Assembly: GCF_011075055.1 (NCBI RefSeq)
Contig: NC_058137.1
Span: 10,401,463 to 10,465,462 of the forward strand
DNA from: Mangifera indica
Lineage: Eukaryota; Streptophyta; Magnoliopsida; Sapindales; Anacardiaceae
Direction: 5' to 3'
DNA: 64,000 nt
Position 1 is the stretch's first letter; every line of letters begins with the position of its first letter. Under the pieces are notes generated by a model. It ran no database searches. It worked only from the letters and a program-made list of their open reading frames with translations, and was not told the origin of the DNA. This document shows positions 50,140-61,225 of the stretch, one piece after another. The translations under genes and the position numbers were made by a program.

Positions 50140-51967
50140 TTACTTGTTCTCTGTATGACTTGAACACTTGTCAGCAAGCATGTTCTTCCTGTTCCTTATC
50201 AAAGCTTTCTCAAAGTTACAAGGGGATAGTGCCAACATGCGGCTCAGCCCCATTTTCATTCCTAACTCCTTTTTACGTGCAAAACGTGGTTTTTATTCTC
50301 TGTTCCAACTTGTAACTAAAATACTGAGGGAACTTAACCAGCTCAGATCTTGAATATCCCACTGTCAAAAAAGAACTCCCATTTTGGAATCAAGTTCTGT
50401 GTCAGAATCGATGAATATAGAGCTGTATATCTCGAGATCACGGTCCCAACTTCTTCAACACTGAATCCCCTTTCCAAGAAAAACTTGGTCACCGGCTTGA
50501 GATGGCCCCCAATACTACCAGAAAGAATTGTTGGAGATCTCTGGAGAACGATGGCAACATTAACCCCTAACCATTTGAAGTACTCGGCTTTAGGCCTTAG
50601 ATTGTCTTCAACACTGCAAACTCCAATTTCAGGGCACTGAGTTACGACAAGACCTATGCTATCACCTGATAAGCCCAACTCATGTAGGAAATTTATGAAT
50701 GCCTGAACTTTTCGCCTGTTATAACAGAGAAACCAGGGCTGTGGCATATAATTTTAACCCACTGTTTCTTGTCCACACCCAAATTTTCAAAGTATATCAT
50801 GCTGGGTATTTTTATTTGTTTCGATAAACTGTCCACACAAAGAGGACTTCAACTGAGAATAGAAGGAATACATGATTTAGCTGCCCCAATAACAAGAAGA
50901 AACACAATTAATGGTATAATTTTCCCCTCTAAGCCGTAGGAGCAAAAATGAGGACATTTGCATGTAACTAACTTGGTCTGCTCAAGATTCATGCTAAGCT
51001 CTAAGAGGTAGCGAAGTTGAGGGCATATATCTGCTGCTAGACTTGAGGCGCTTACATGAGAGACTGCTTCTGGCTTCTTGGAGTCAAGTCTGGAATGGGA
51101 TCAACAAACTGGTAAAGATGGCTTTTTTCAGGTGCAGCGGGAAAGTTCTTCACAAAATCAACCATAAAGTTTCCATGCTCTGCAAGGAGTGACTGAAGAT
51201 AAGGATTAAGGGTGTCCCTAATCTCAGGAGTTGTGAACTCTTTTCCTGCAATAACAAGTAAATCTGATCAGCACAGCAACAAAGACACCAAGATAGAAGT
51301 ACCAAAAAAAAAAAAAAAAAAAGGTAAATGTTGCAGCCGGACCTTTATGAGTAGAATGAAGCCTTGAGACAAGGTGTTTGATAAAATGATCTGATTTATT
51401 GATGGTTCTTGCAGCAACTGCCTTGCTCAGACCTTGTTGCATCAAGAACACGGTTAACACAGACATGGCTTCTTTTCTTTCAGCCGCTAACAGTGTTGGA
51501 GGTTCTACTCTTGAGTTGAACGAATCATTCACAGGAGAATCAGCTGTTCTTACATAAAAACACCATCAAGTTAACATCATAAAGAGGAAAGAAACATGAG
51601 AATATCTGTAAATTAGTCTTCATAAGAAGGTCCAAACACTACCAGAAGAACTGATTCCGCAGCAAGAGAAGACCTCCCCAGGAGAAGCAAGTCTAGCCCT
51701 GAGGAAGGACAAAATAAAATTAATCAATCCTTTATCCCAAACACATAAACAACTAAAAAAAGAAAAAATTATATTCTATACAAGAAAAAGTGAAATTTTA
51801 ATAAAAATCCTTCATTAAAATAGAATGAAAATAAAAATTAAGGCATCTTTCCAGCAAAAAAATAATAATAATAATTAATTAAAGAAATACCTAGTGATGC
51901 AGAAAGCTCTTCTAAAAAGAGACGACAGGTCGGAAGAGTAGCTTCCAGAAAGGGTCTTCATTGCCAT
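50140..51967 (-). pseudogene. mTERF5/MDA1-like pseudogene, copy 1
   Basis: Minus-strand exons 51967-51891, 51698-51643, 51543-51343 and 51245 downward keep the same intron places and phases as copy 2. Exon 1 starts MAMKTLSGSYSSDL and exon 3 contains PPTLLAAERKEAMSVL. The last exon is broken: a stop follows after about 65 codons (51056 region), then frame changes near 50720, 50370 and 50300. mTERF repeats remain readable in pieces, for example FENLGVDKKQWVKII, AFINFLHELGLSGDS and LKPVTKFFLERGFSVEEV. The relic ends with a stop at 50140. Donor gtccgg of intron 3 is weak. mTERF proteins bind organelle nucleic acid; this copy cannot make a full one. Confidence 0.85.
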
Positions 51968-54900
51968 CTTCGAGAAGCCGAACTATAACATAAAGCAAAA
52001 ACCTAGTTGTTTCAGCTTAAAAAATAAAACTTGTAAACAGAAGGCATACATAGAACTCATAGATGAATGTGAGTTAAAAAGAAAAAATGAATCAAAACCT
52101 TATTTTTTTGGCTCAAGTTAAGGATAAATTTTACCAATGTTATTAACTGCTGGTTCTGTAGCTCACTGTTTTTTTGTTTCCTCACCAATAGGAATAGGTT
52201 TGATAAATTGCCCTAACATTTGAGAGTTTTTCCCATGTTTTAAGCATACTCAAGGCGGGAATAGGATGAACACAGAAAAATTAAACTTGCTTTAAATGGG
52301 TCAAAATTTAGTATAAAGCATTAATTAGAATTTTATTCTTATATGGTTTTTGGTTGTGCCTTTCATTTATGGTTGGTTAGGTTTAGGAATTTCAATTGAT
52401 AAATGATATGTTTTTTTGTCTAAAAATTTGTTAAATGTTGATTACAAAAGTCATTTAAGAAAGATACCCAATATGCCCATCAATGAGATTTTGATAAAAG
52501 GGATAAAGCGAAAATTTTTTTGTAGGCATTTTTTAGGGTATAATGAAATTAAACTAGGCAAAATTCCACATGGGTAAATGATATTTTTCATCGGCAAAAT
52601 GAGGCGGCTAAATAATATCTACTAGACAACTAATATTTTATGATACTTGTAATGAGTTTATCTAAATTTTCCTATATCACAGTGTCTAAGGGCTATATTG
52701 TGTTTTTAATATAACTGAATTTTACTCATGAATATTTTTCAACATCCCAAATGTCTATCTAGCTATTCTACAACATTTCAATTGCCTTACCTCAAATTAT
52801 ATTGTCATCTTGGATGACTAGTACTTCGCTTATGATATCAATCGGATACATGTATCCTGATTCTGAACATATCGAATGTCCTGTAAAAGCATATCTGAAA
52901 TGACTTTCCAATTGTCTACTACTATTGTGCATATAGCACAATGTCGGCCGACCTTATGGTTGACTAAGCTTTGACACCTTGGCCATACAAAGAATATGAT
53001 TGCAATCCCTTCACTTTCATGCACACATAGCTACGAAACTGCTAATTAAAACCATTATGCAGCTCTCCTTTTCCATGCACCCCTAAATGAAAATGAGTTG
53101 TTATGTGTCTTGATGTTGCTTGCATGAAGCATATCATAACTACAACCTAAATGTTTTCTCATATCATACACCACATTGCACATAGTTAGTGGCCATTAAT
53201 TCTTACTCAATTATTCTCGCATTTCATTATTTTTCCTTAATTCTACCAGAGTCTACTTTGTTCAGGGTTTATATTATCTTCCGCATAGTTAGACACATTT
53301 CATTCGCTAATCATCTTATTTCTTCTCTAATCTGTAATAAGGCTTATTTAGTTTTTTCCCTATTCCAACATACAACAGACAGTTTGATGATTAACCTTCT
53401 TAAGTTACGATTGTGCATCATTACGTTAACTAACAGTCTTCCAACCTTTTCCTAACATCCGTTAAATTTATAATACCTATTACATGCACCTCTTGCACAC
53501 ACAACCATCTATTTGAATTCTCTATGTACTAGTGTGCACCCTATAATGCGCATTCATTCATTCATTCATTCTTATAATACAGGGTCATAATTGTTGACCC
53601 CATGCATGACTACATCATCGTCTTCCTAACATATGCATGACCTTTCACCTCTTTGTACAAGATAATCTAATGACCTTAAGTCAAATAATCATATATACCA
53701 CAATTTGTTAGAGGATATATTTAGTCTGGTGGACAAATCTAGACAATATACACTTATGTGTTACACCAAGTTATCAACAAATAACTTTGACACATGAGAT
53801 TTGCCAATGCCCCTTGATGAGTCATTCGACATTATGATAATTTTAACCATATTACATGTGTTTTTGGTCAAGATAATATCAAGACTATGAATGATTTTAG
53901 AATAGTCACTATATATAAACATAAAATTTTCACAATCAGTTGACATACGCTGATCCTTTCGTCATGATTCAACCATCCTAAACACATTCTTCTACTTTTA
54001 AAGAAAATGGATCACAATGAAGAAAATGTTAATTTTATTAATAAAAAAATTGTTCATTATGATTACACAAATTTAACAATTAATTTTAGGGCACTTTAAC
54101 AACATAGTGCATGATAACATATTTAGTTTTGAAGAATGAGGTGAGTAGGTTGTGTTTTTTTATCATGTTGTCCCAAAGTTTTTAGAGTGTTTGAGTTTTT
54201 AAAAGAATTTGTTCCTGTAGACATGAGTGTGGGACATGATCCCATGAGTTTTACAACTTTTATACATACATGAAAATACATTTTTCTTATGAGTATATTA
54301 TACGTTTTTATAAAGATTGTTGTGAGAAGACACTCATAAGCTTCTTGATGCACATGTCCACGGCAGGGTATCATAATAGTCAACTCATGTTTTGGGTGCA
54401 TGGAAAGGGGGACTATGAGAGCTTATGTTACACATATGATTGTAGTGTCAAATCATTGCCTCAACATAATCTGATCAATATAGCCAGTGAAAAAATGTTT
54501 TATAAGTCCTTTCGGAGGCTTTAAAATGATTTTTATCATGTATTGTATATCATGTCATCAAAGTTAGAGATACTAGTGATTATCCTAGATGAAAAGAGTT
54601 ATGTGAAATGATATATGAGCCAAAAGAAAAAGAAAGCTAAGTATAATGAGAAAGAGTAAAGACATAAAATTCATTTTTTCCTCTTCTATTTTTTGCACGT
54701 AAGAGATAGGCGGTGGCTGTGGGAGATTCAATCAGTGAAAGGGAATCATGGCGGGGATTATGTTATGAGGGTACTATGTATATTGCACATATGTTCTTCG
54801 GATAATTTCTTTAGTGTTGATTTTGTAATTAATTGTTATTTCCTAATATTATGTAAAATGTATATATTTGAACATCATTATCTATAAACAAATTGTCATT

Positions 54901-55099
54901 TAGACAATTTTCCACCCCTTAAATATTTTTATTTTCTCCACTAATCTTTTGAGACGAAACTTAAAATTTTAACGAGAATTCACAAATTCATCAGATAGTC
55001 ACACAACTTAGAACCAGGTGAATGTTTTTTCTCCTGAAGATTAAACCTATTGTACAGTAACTTTCCCCTCCGAATCTCCTAAAAATTTAATGAAAAGTA
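51968..55099. other. Intergenic DNA between mTERF copy 1 and the orphan exon
   Basis: The first 230 bp (to about 52200) form the 5' flank of copy 1 and match 55270-55510. The rest is AT-rich without recognised features, apart from a short (cattcatt)n run at about 53552-53571. The open frames at 52830-53024, 53189-53455 and 54123-54524 match no family I know. Confidence 0.45.
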
Positions 55100-55110
55100 A
55101 TCATAACAAA

Positions 55111-55340
55111 GGGTTTTCATTGTCATCTTGAAGAACCCAAACCATACATAAAACAAAAATCTAGTTTCAGCTTCAAAATTAGAAAAAAATACCAAATGAT
55201 GCAGAAAGCTCCTCTTAAGAGAGATGGAAGGTCGGAAAAGCAGCTTCCAGAAAGGGTTTTCATTGTCATCTTCAAGAACCCAAACCATAACATAAAACAA
55301 AAACCTAGTTTCAGATTCAAAATTAGAACATGTAAACAAA
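55111..55340. repeat. Small tandem duplication of an mTERF first-exon boundary
   Basis: The block starting gggttttcattgtcatctt at 55111 recurs at 55254, 143 bp apart, and runs on through the leader words (aacccaaaccata, aaaatctagtttcag). It duplicated the first bases of the orphan exon and its leader. Confidence 0.7.
55193..55269 (-). pseudogene. Orphan mTERF first exon
   Basis: On the minus strand this 77-nt piece starts ATGACAATG and encodes MTMKTLSGSCFSDLPSLLRG and a few more residues, ending at a donor-like gtattt. Its length equals exon 1 of copies 1 (51891-51967) and 2 (58080-58156) exactly, and it is closest to copy 1. Its 5' flank (55270-55510) also matches the flank of copy 1. No later exons follow before copy 1's own first exon. 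It is either the stub of a fourth copy or a spare promoter and first exon. Confidence 0.75.
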
Positions 55341-55419
55341 AAAAAAAACACACACACACACGCAAAAAGAACTCATAGATGAATGAGTATAAAAGGAAAA
55401 AAGAATCAAAACCCAATTC

Positions 55420-55959
55420 TTGTTGGTTCAGGTAAGGATAATTTTAGCAAAGTGATTAACTGCTCGTTCCGTAGCTTTCAGTTTCTCAGTTCTCTTATAG
55501 TTAGAATGAAATTAGGGTTTTTCCAATGAAATTTTCTTTAGAAAAGTTAATGATAAATTTAGCTGCTACTTCAGAATGTTTTCAATTCCTTTATATTCTT
55601 TAATTTCATAATTACTTGTGGTGACACAAAATAAAAGGATTGTTTTAAAAGAAAAAGATATGGGGTTATATATTTGACAACAACTAATATGATAATGTTA
55701 TTCAACAATAAATCCTTGGAATTTGAAAGCAAAAGGAAATAAGGGTCCTTTCACAAACCCTCAACCCTTCAAATTTCATATATTCTAATATTTTTGGCAT
55801 TAGTTCAATGACCATTATACCATTGGAATGTTCCAAGTCAATTGGGCATTTATGCGACTAATTTTAACTTTCTGGTTTCTGCCCATCAGTCTAGTGATGT
55901 GGTGAGATCATCCATAAAATGGTGAGATTGTCTTATGTAAACTTTTCAGTGCCAGGTAA
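55420..55959. other. Intergenic DNA, no gene seen
   Basis: Contains the 5' flank of the orphan exon up to about 55510 and the 3' flank of mTERF copy 2. Nothing else recognised. Confidence 0.4.
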
Positions 55960-58156
55960 TCAGGCTTTGTTAACCATTTTTAGCACTTTCATCTTCAAAA
56001 CTTTGTCAAAGTCACAATCTGAGAGTGATAGCATCTGGGCGGGCAGCATTGTAACTCCTGACTCCTTTACAAGAACATCTCTCGGCCTAATTCTCTGCTC
56101 CAAACTGTAACTAAAATATTGAGGGAACTTCACCAGCTCAGATTTTGAATATCCCATGGTCAAAAAGAACTCCCACTTCGGCTTCAAGTTCTCTGTCAAG
56201 CTACAAGTATATAAAGCCGCATATCTCGAAATCATGATTCTTACTTCATCCACGCTATACCCCTTTGACAAGAAGAACTCAGTCACAGGCTTCAAATTGC
56301 CTTCAATACTATGACCAAGAGTCAGTGGGGATTTTCGGAGAAGCATGGCAACATCAACCCCTAATGTACGGAAGTACTCAACTGTTGGTCGTAGATTCTC
56401 CTCCACACTGTAATCAACGATCTTTGGCCATCGAGTCAAGATTTTACCAATACTCTCAGATGATAGGCCTGACTCATAGAGGAAATCAACAATTGCCTGA
56501 AACTTCTGCCTGCTATGAACGAGGAGTCCTGGGAAGCGGTAGATAACTTTTGCCCACTGATCCTTGTCCACACCCAAATCTTCTAAGAACATCATGGTGG
56601 GTATTAGATTTTCGGTTAGACTAACTGAGGTCAATGAAGGCCTTTGGATGAGGATTTTGGGAATGTTTGATTTAGTTACCCCAAGATCAAGAAGAAACTC
56701 AACTAGTGGTTTGATTTTCCTCTCCAAGCTGCAGCAAAAGCAGGATATCTGCGTATAATTACCTTGATCTGCTCAAGATCCATACCAAGCTCTAAGAGGT
56801 AGAGGAATTGAGGGGGTAAATCTCCAACTGCACCATCCTCTATCATTTGAGAGATAGTTTTTAGTTTCTTGGAGTCAAGGACAGAACCAGATTGAGAAAC
56901 TGACATGGCAGGCTTTTCTTTACCATGTCCACTAGAGACCACTTTTGGCTTTTTGGAGTCGAGGGGAGCAGAAAGGGATCGAGAAACAGACAAAGCTGGT
57001 TTTTCTTTGGCAGGTGCATTAGAGACCCTTTTTAGCTTCTTGGAGTTGGGTGTGGAATGGTGTTGATAGAGTGGCGTAGCTGGCTTTTCTTTGACAGGTG
57101 TACTGGGAAAGCTCTCCACTACATTAACAAGATTGTTTCCGTGCTCCAAGAGAAGAGATTCAATATATGGAACAAGGGTATCCCTGATCTCAAAAGTTGT
57201 GAGCTCTCTTCCTGAATGGCAAGTAAATTTTGATTAGCAGGAAAAAAACATAACTGAAAATGAAAACACTTACAACCAGTACACACTGCCATCGAACCTA
57301 CAAGATACCGAGATTTATGAACAGAGTGGATCCTTGAGACAAGGTGGTTGATGAAAACATCTGATTTAGCAATGGTTTTTGCAACAACTACCTTGCTCAA
57401 ACCTTGTTTCTTCAAGAATAAGGATAACACAGATTTCGCTTCTTCTTTCTCAGCTGCTAACAAGATTGGAGGCACTACTGTAGAGTTAAATGAACCATTT
57501 CCAGAAGAAAAGGCTGCTGTTATATTAAAGCACAGTGTTAATATTTTAAAGAGTACAAGAAGATTGTAAAAAGGGATAAGTTTTGCTTCCATATGAATGT
57601 CACACTACTAGAAGAATGACATGCTTACCAAGCGTTGCTTGGCAAAAGAAGAGTTTCACAGGAAAAGTTAGTTGAGTCCTACAAAAAAATAAAATGGCAT
57701 GAATGCTCAAGCTAAGAAACCAGGCTATTAAAAAAATGGGTCATTTCATCTTACAATAGTACTGAATAAGCAATTTTCCTCTTGACCAACTAACTTGAGC
57801 AAGGGCTTAAATGAAAGCTTCTTTGTGGTTTAATTTATCACTACATATGCTAAGTAGTATTGTGGTCCCTTTTTCCTTTCTCCTTCTCTTGGCAAGTAAA
57901 TGAAACTGACTTGAAATATAATTTTAACTTAGCAGCGCACATGTTATTATTCACCCAGAAAACGTATAAACAAAAGAACAACAAGAAGTATAGATATTTC
58001 TGCATTTATTTAGCAAAATTTCTTCAAACTGCAGATAGATTTGGAAATTAAAACAACAAGAGAGAGAAAAAACCTCTACCTCGTGATGCAAAATGTTCCT
58101 CTAGGAAGAGATGAAACACCTGACAGGCGGCTTGCACAGCAAGTTTTCATTTCCAT
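55960..58156 (-). CDS. mTERF5/MDA1-like organelle transcription factor, near-complete, one frame break
   Basis: Minus-strand exons are 58156-58080, 57678-57629, 57516-57298 and 57211-55960, with GT-AG introns and matching phases, about 528 residues in all. The first about 60 residues are basic and Ser/Thr-rich, like an organelle transit peptide. A Lys/Ser/Pro linker with three KEKPA repeats (about residues 140-230) precedes the mTERF helical repeats, for example VEFLLDLGVTKSNIPKIL, FLEDLGVDKDQWAKVI and FRTLGVDVAMLL. The order and wording agree with my memory of Arabidopsis mTERF5/MDA1, a chloroplast factor, including LVKFPQYFSYSL near the end. Near 56735 the frame changes: copy 1 has codons for FCSYGLEG there, while this copy is 4 nt shorter and needs a shift to read SLERKIKPL. 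A 34-nt intron is too short to explain it. It is therefore a young pseudogene or an assembly error. Confidence 0.85.
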
Positions 58157-58879
58157 CTTCAACAAGGTAAACAGAAAACTTTTATCATCACAAGACCGGT
58201 GTTCAAATACATGACAACTTATATTTCCTATTTCAACATATATTCAAGTAAACGCTAACATTCATAACTAATCAACCAGATTCAATAGCATCCACCAAAA
58301 TTCCCACCACTCAAACATATCTAACAACAAGATTAGCTTCACCACGCAACACAAATCATCACAGTGTTACCCGAATCAATCCGCTTTAAAATGTACAAAA
58401 CAAATAATTTTTTACACAAATATCATGTCAGTAACATACATTGCATTGCTCATAAATGTTACCATTCTCAATTCTCAAACCTAGATACCAAACAGCAATA
58501 GCGATGTAAATTAACGAAAAAAGACTGAAAACATTTAGCTTAACTCAACTTCAAGCCAATTTGCATATACATTTTAAATTAAAAAATTGAAGGAAAAATA
58601 AAGAATGTAGATCTTACTAGCATGGAGCAATGCGTTATTCTTCAGCTGCGTAGCTCTTCGCTTGACTCTCTGAGTTTCTCTCCCTTTGTGAGGAGTGCGG
58701 AACTTCATCATATGTTTTTGCCGATAATGGTTTTTTACTTTTAGGGTTGAAACAGATGGTCGAAGTGAAGTAATTTTAGTGACCCCCCTATAATTATGAA
58801 AAATTTATGACCTCCTTTTAAGATGTGTTTGGATGATAACGATGTTTTTATTGTATCGTAGGAGTTATTTTTTATCAAA
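58157..58879. other. Upstream region of mTERF copy 2
   Basis: On the minus strand, 58700-58618 reads like a transcribed leader (gagagaaactcagagagtc, ending gctagtaagatc, a good donor). A 5' untranslated intron may therefore run from about 58617 to just before the ATG, where ttgttgaag could be the acceptor. No other gene is visible. Confidence 0.4.
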
Positions 58880-58910
58880 GGCCAAAGGCCCAAACCACCA
58901 CCACCACCCA

Positions 58911-58935
58911 CCCCCCCCCCCCCCCCCCCCCCCCC
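58911..58935. repeat. Poly-C run of 25
   Basis: An uninterrupted run of 25 C following a (cca)n stretch, at the left end of element M6. It is extreme for this AT-rich region and may be unreliable in length. Confidence 0.95.
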
Positions 58936-59228
58936 AAATATGTTCTCTTTGGAAGTTTTCCTCCTTTAACTTTGAAAATTTGAAATACCTACTCATGATA
59001 GGTTAAAGTTAACATTTTAGAGATAAAATCATTATTTTATATGTAATATTAAAAATAAACAAAAATATAATCTACTTTTATTCCTCTAAATTTTAAAAAC
59101 TAAAAGTTTTCTCTAACCTAAGTTTTAAAAAATGACAGTTTTTCCCTAGGGTTTAGTTTTCAGATCTCCAAAGTCATCTCTGATGTCACTGTCAGCGGCC
59201 TCTCTCTCCTGAAGTTTTCTCTGTTGAC

Positions 59229-60650
59229 TCAAGGAGTCATTATGCTCTTATTTTAATGATAACAAATTAATATGTCCCTAAGCATATTGATTAATGACTT
59301 TACTTATGTGTAAGTTTAGATTACAAGAATTTATCTAATACACTTGAAGAAGTTTCAAGATGGAAATGAAAGACAAGACTTAAGTGAAGAATTCTTGAAA
59401 ATTTAAAGAAAAACTCTAGTTTAGGTAGATATGTTTGTAATTTGGAGCATTCATCTTGATTAGAATATTTATTTGTATGTGAGAGCTCACTTGAAAACTT
59501 ATTCTCATATATTTCACATTTTAGGTTAAAATGTTGTTTTCTAAAACTTATTGGGTTAAACATTTTTTCACCAAAGTTTATTAACTTATTTTAAAATGAC
59601 GAAGTTTTTTGAACTATATTTTCATATCTCAAAGTTGGTTTTAAAAGAATTTTCAAATATGGGTTAAATTATCACTTTTCAAAGGTTTAGGGGGAAAATG
59701 GCAAGTTTTTAAAAATTCAAGGGTTAAAAGTAATAAAATTTGGTTGACCAAATTTGATCAGTCAAATTCTTCGATGGCAGCTTCTGAATTATCCAAAAAC
59801 CATGCATTTTGGTCTTCAAAAATTCGGTTGATAGAATTAAATTCGATCGACCGAATTTTGGTTTGAATTTTCTAATGGTTAATGCCACGTAGGCACCACA
59901 GGAGTTCCACGTCACATCCGATTGACTGAATTACATTTGATCGATTGAATTTTACATTTTCTAAAAAATTAAAACAACCAATTTTTGTGTACAATAGTAA
60001 CTTTCCTCATTTTCCCCTATATAAACTCAATCAAATTCATTTGTAAAAGACTTTTGCCACTAAGAATTTTCATATATTTGAGAGCAAATTAGTTTTAAGT
60101 TATTCACTTACAAATTCTTTTCTCTAATCAAAACCCTTGCTCATACACTTTGAAATTTCATTTGCATTAGGTTGTACTAAGCTTAAACTTTCATATACAC
60201 TCTTTGAGAGAGATTATATTTCAAAGTCATATAAAAAATTCATACTATAAAAGAGTGAGGTTCACTGTTGGAGAGATTAGAAAATTTTTTGTGAGAGAAA
60301 TTGAGTTCTAGCATTTGTAAATGTTAATAGCACTTTGAAAGCTATTTTGTTGTGAATAAAAGGCTTGGATGAGTTTTTGTCAACTAAGGATTAGTGGAAT
60401 ACTCCAAGGGAGATAGCTTGGAGGAGTGGACATAGGTCAGGTTGTGTCGAACCACTATATATCGTGTGTTTGATTTTCTCTTCCCTTAAACTTATACTTT
60501 GTGTTATGCTCTTTTGATTGTATTGATTATTTGAAATATTTTTATTATTCTCATAAATTGCATTAAAAATAGGTAACATTCATTTATTTGAATAAATTCG
60601 TTTTAATTCTTTAATTTGGTAAAAATTGTATTAAATTGCCTAATTCACCT
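59229..60650 (+). mobile_element. Sirevirus-like Copia solo LTR nested in M6
   Basis: The piece opens with tcttattttaatgataacaaa, typical of Sirevirus LTR starts. Around 60390-60460 it has ggaatactccaaggg, agcttggaggagtggacata and gtcgaaccactata. Near its end it has cctaattcacctccccttag. I know this chain of words from the LTR and leader of plant Sireviruses. It interrupts the MULE interior, so it is younger than M6. Exact ends and a 5-bp target duplication were not determined. It has no coding sequence. Confidence 0.65.
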
Positions 60651-61225
60651 CCCCTTAGGCCATTCGATCCTTCATCATCTCCCTCTAACGGTCTCTCTTT
60701 ACTCAATTGGACGTCCAATCAATGTCCAACAAAGCTCTTTATCTTCCCAAATATCTCTGAAGCTTTCCATCTTCGTTTGGGAAGGCAATTATCTTTTCAT
60801 TGTCTTCCTAGAGGAAGACGAGGTCTTTGTCTTCGTTTGGAAAAAAGAAGAGTTTCATCTCCCAATAAAGCTCTTCGTCTTTCCAGATCAGATTCTTATC
60901 AATCGACATTTTAGAGAAGGAAAGAGAGACCGTCAGAGTATGGTGATGTGTCGGGAAAGTTTCGTTGACAGTGATGACGCTAGATTTGACATCGAGGATT
61001 GTAAACTAAATCCTAAAGGGGGAATGCCATTTTTTAAAATTTGGCCTAGGGGGGAAATAGTTAGCTTTCAGGGTTTGAGGGGGAAAAAAAATGTTTTAAA
61101 GGGTTAGAATTCCGTTAAGTTTAATCGTCTATATGTGGGTAAATAAAATTTTCAAAGTTAACGAAAGAAAACTTGAGATAATAGTATACTTTGGGTGGAA
61201 AATAGTCCTTTGGCCTTTTATCAAA

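Larger units (their letters stand above)
58880..61215. mobile_element. MULE-type element M6 with 10-bp target duplication and a nested LTR
   Basis: The 10-mer ttttatcaaa flanks it exactly at 58870-58879 and 61216-61225. The left end starts ggccaaaggcccaaaccacc, where the terminal repeat has been replaced in part by a CCA/poly-C tract. The right end, reversed, is ggccaaaggactattttcca. Inside, the family words (cctaggggggaaatag, ggttagaattccgttaag) are recognisable on both sides of the nested LTR. The GC-rich frames near 60616-61107 have no known domain. Confidence 0.85.

Noticed and set aside
54123..54524. Opposed open frames of 92 and 84 residues
   Set aside because: They overlap on opposite strands, match no domain and lie in ordinary AT-rich sequence.
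55079..55416. Antisense frames rich in Phe and Cys near the orphan exon
   Set aside because: Only the 77-nt first-exon portion is supported by comparison with the mTERF copies; the rest is leader read as protein.
56730..56765. A 34-nt intron explaining the frame break in mTERF copy 2
   Set aside because: Donor and acceptor words are present, but the length is below the usual plant minimum and removing it leads to the wrong frame.
60616..61107. 163-residue open frame
   Set aside because: It lies across the border of the nested LTR and the MULE interior, has no known domain, and its first part is LTR sequence.
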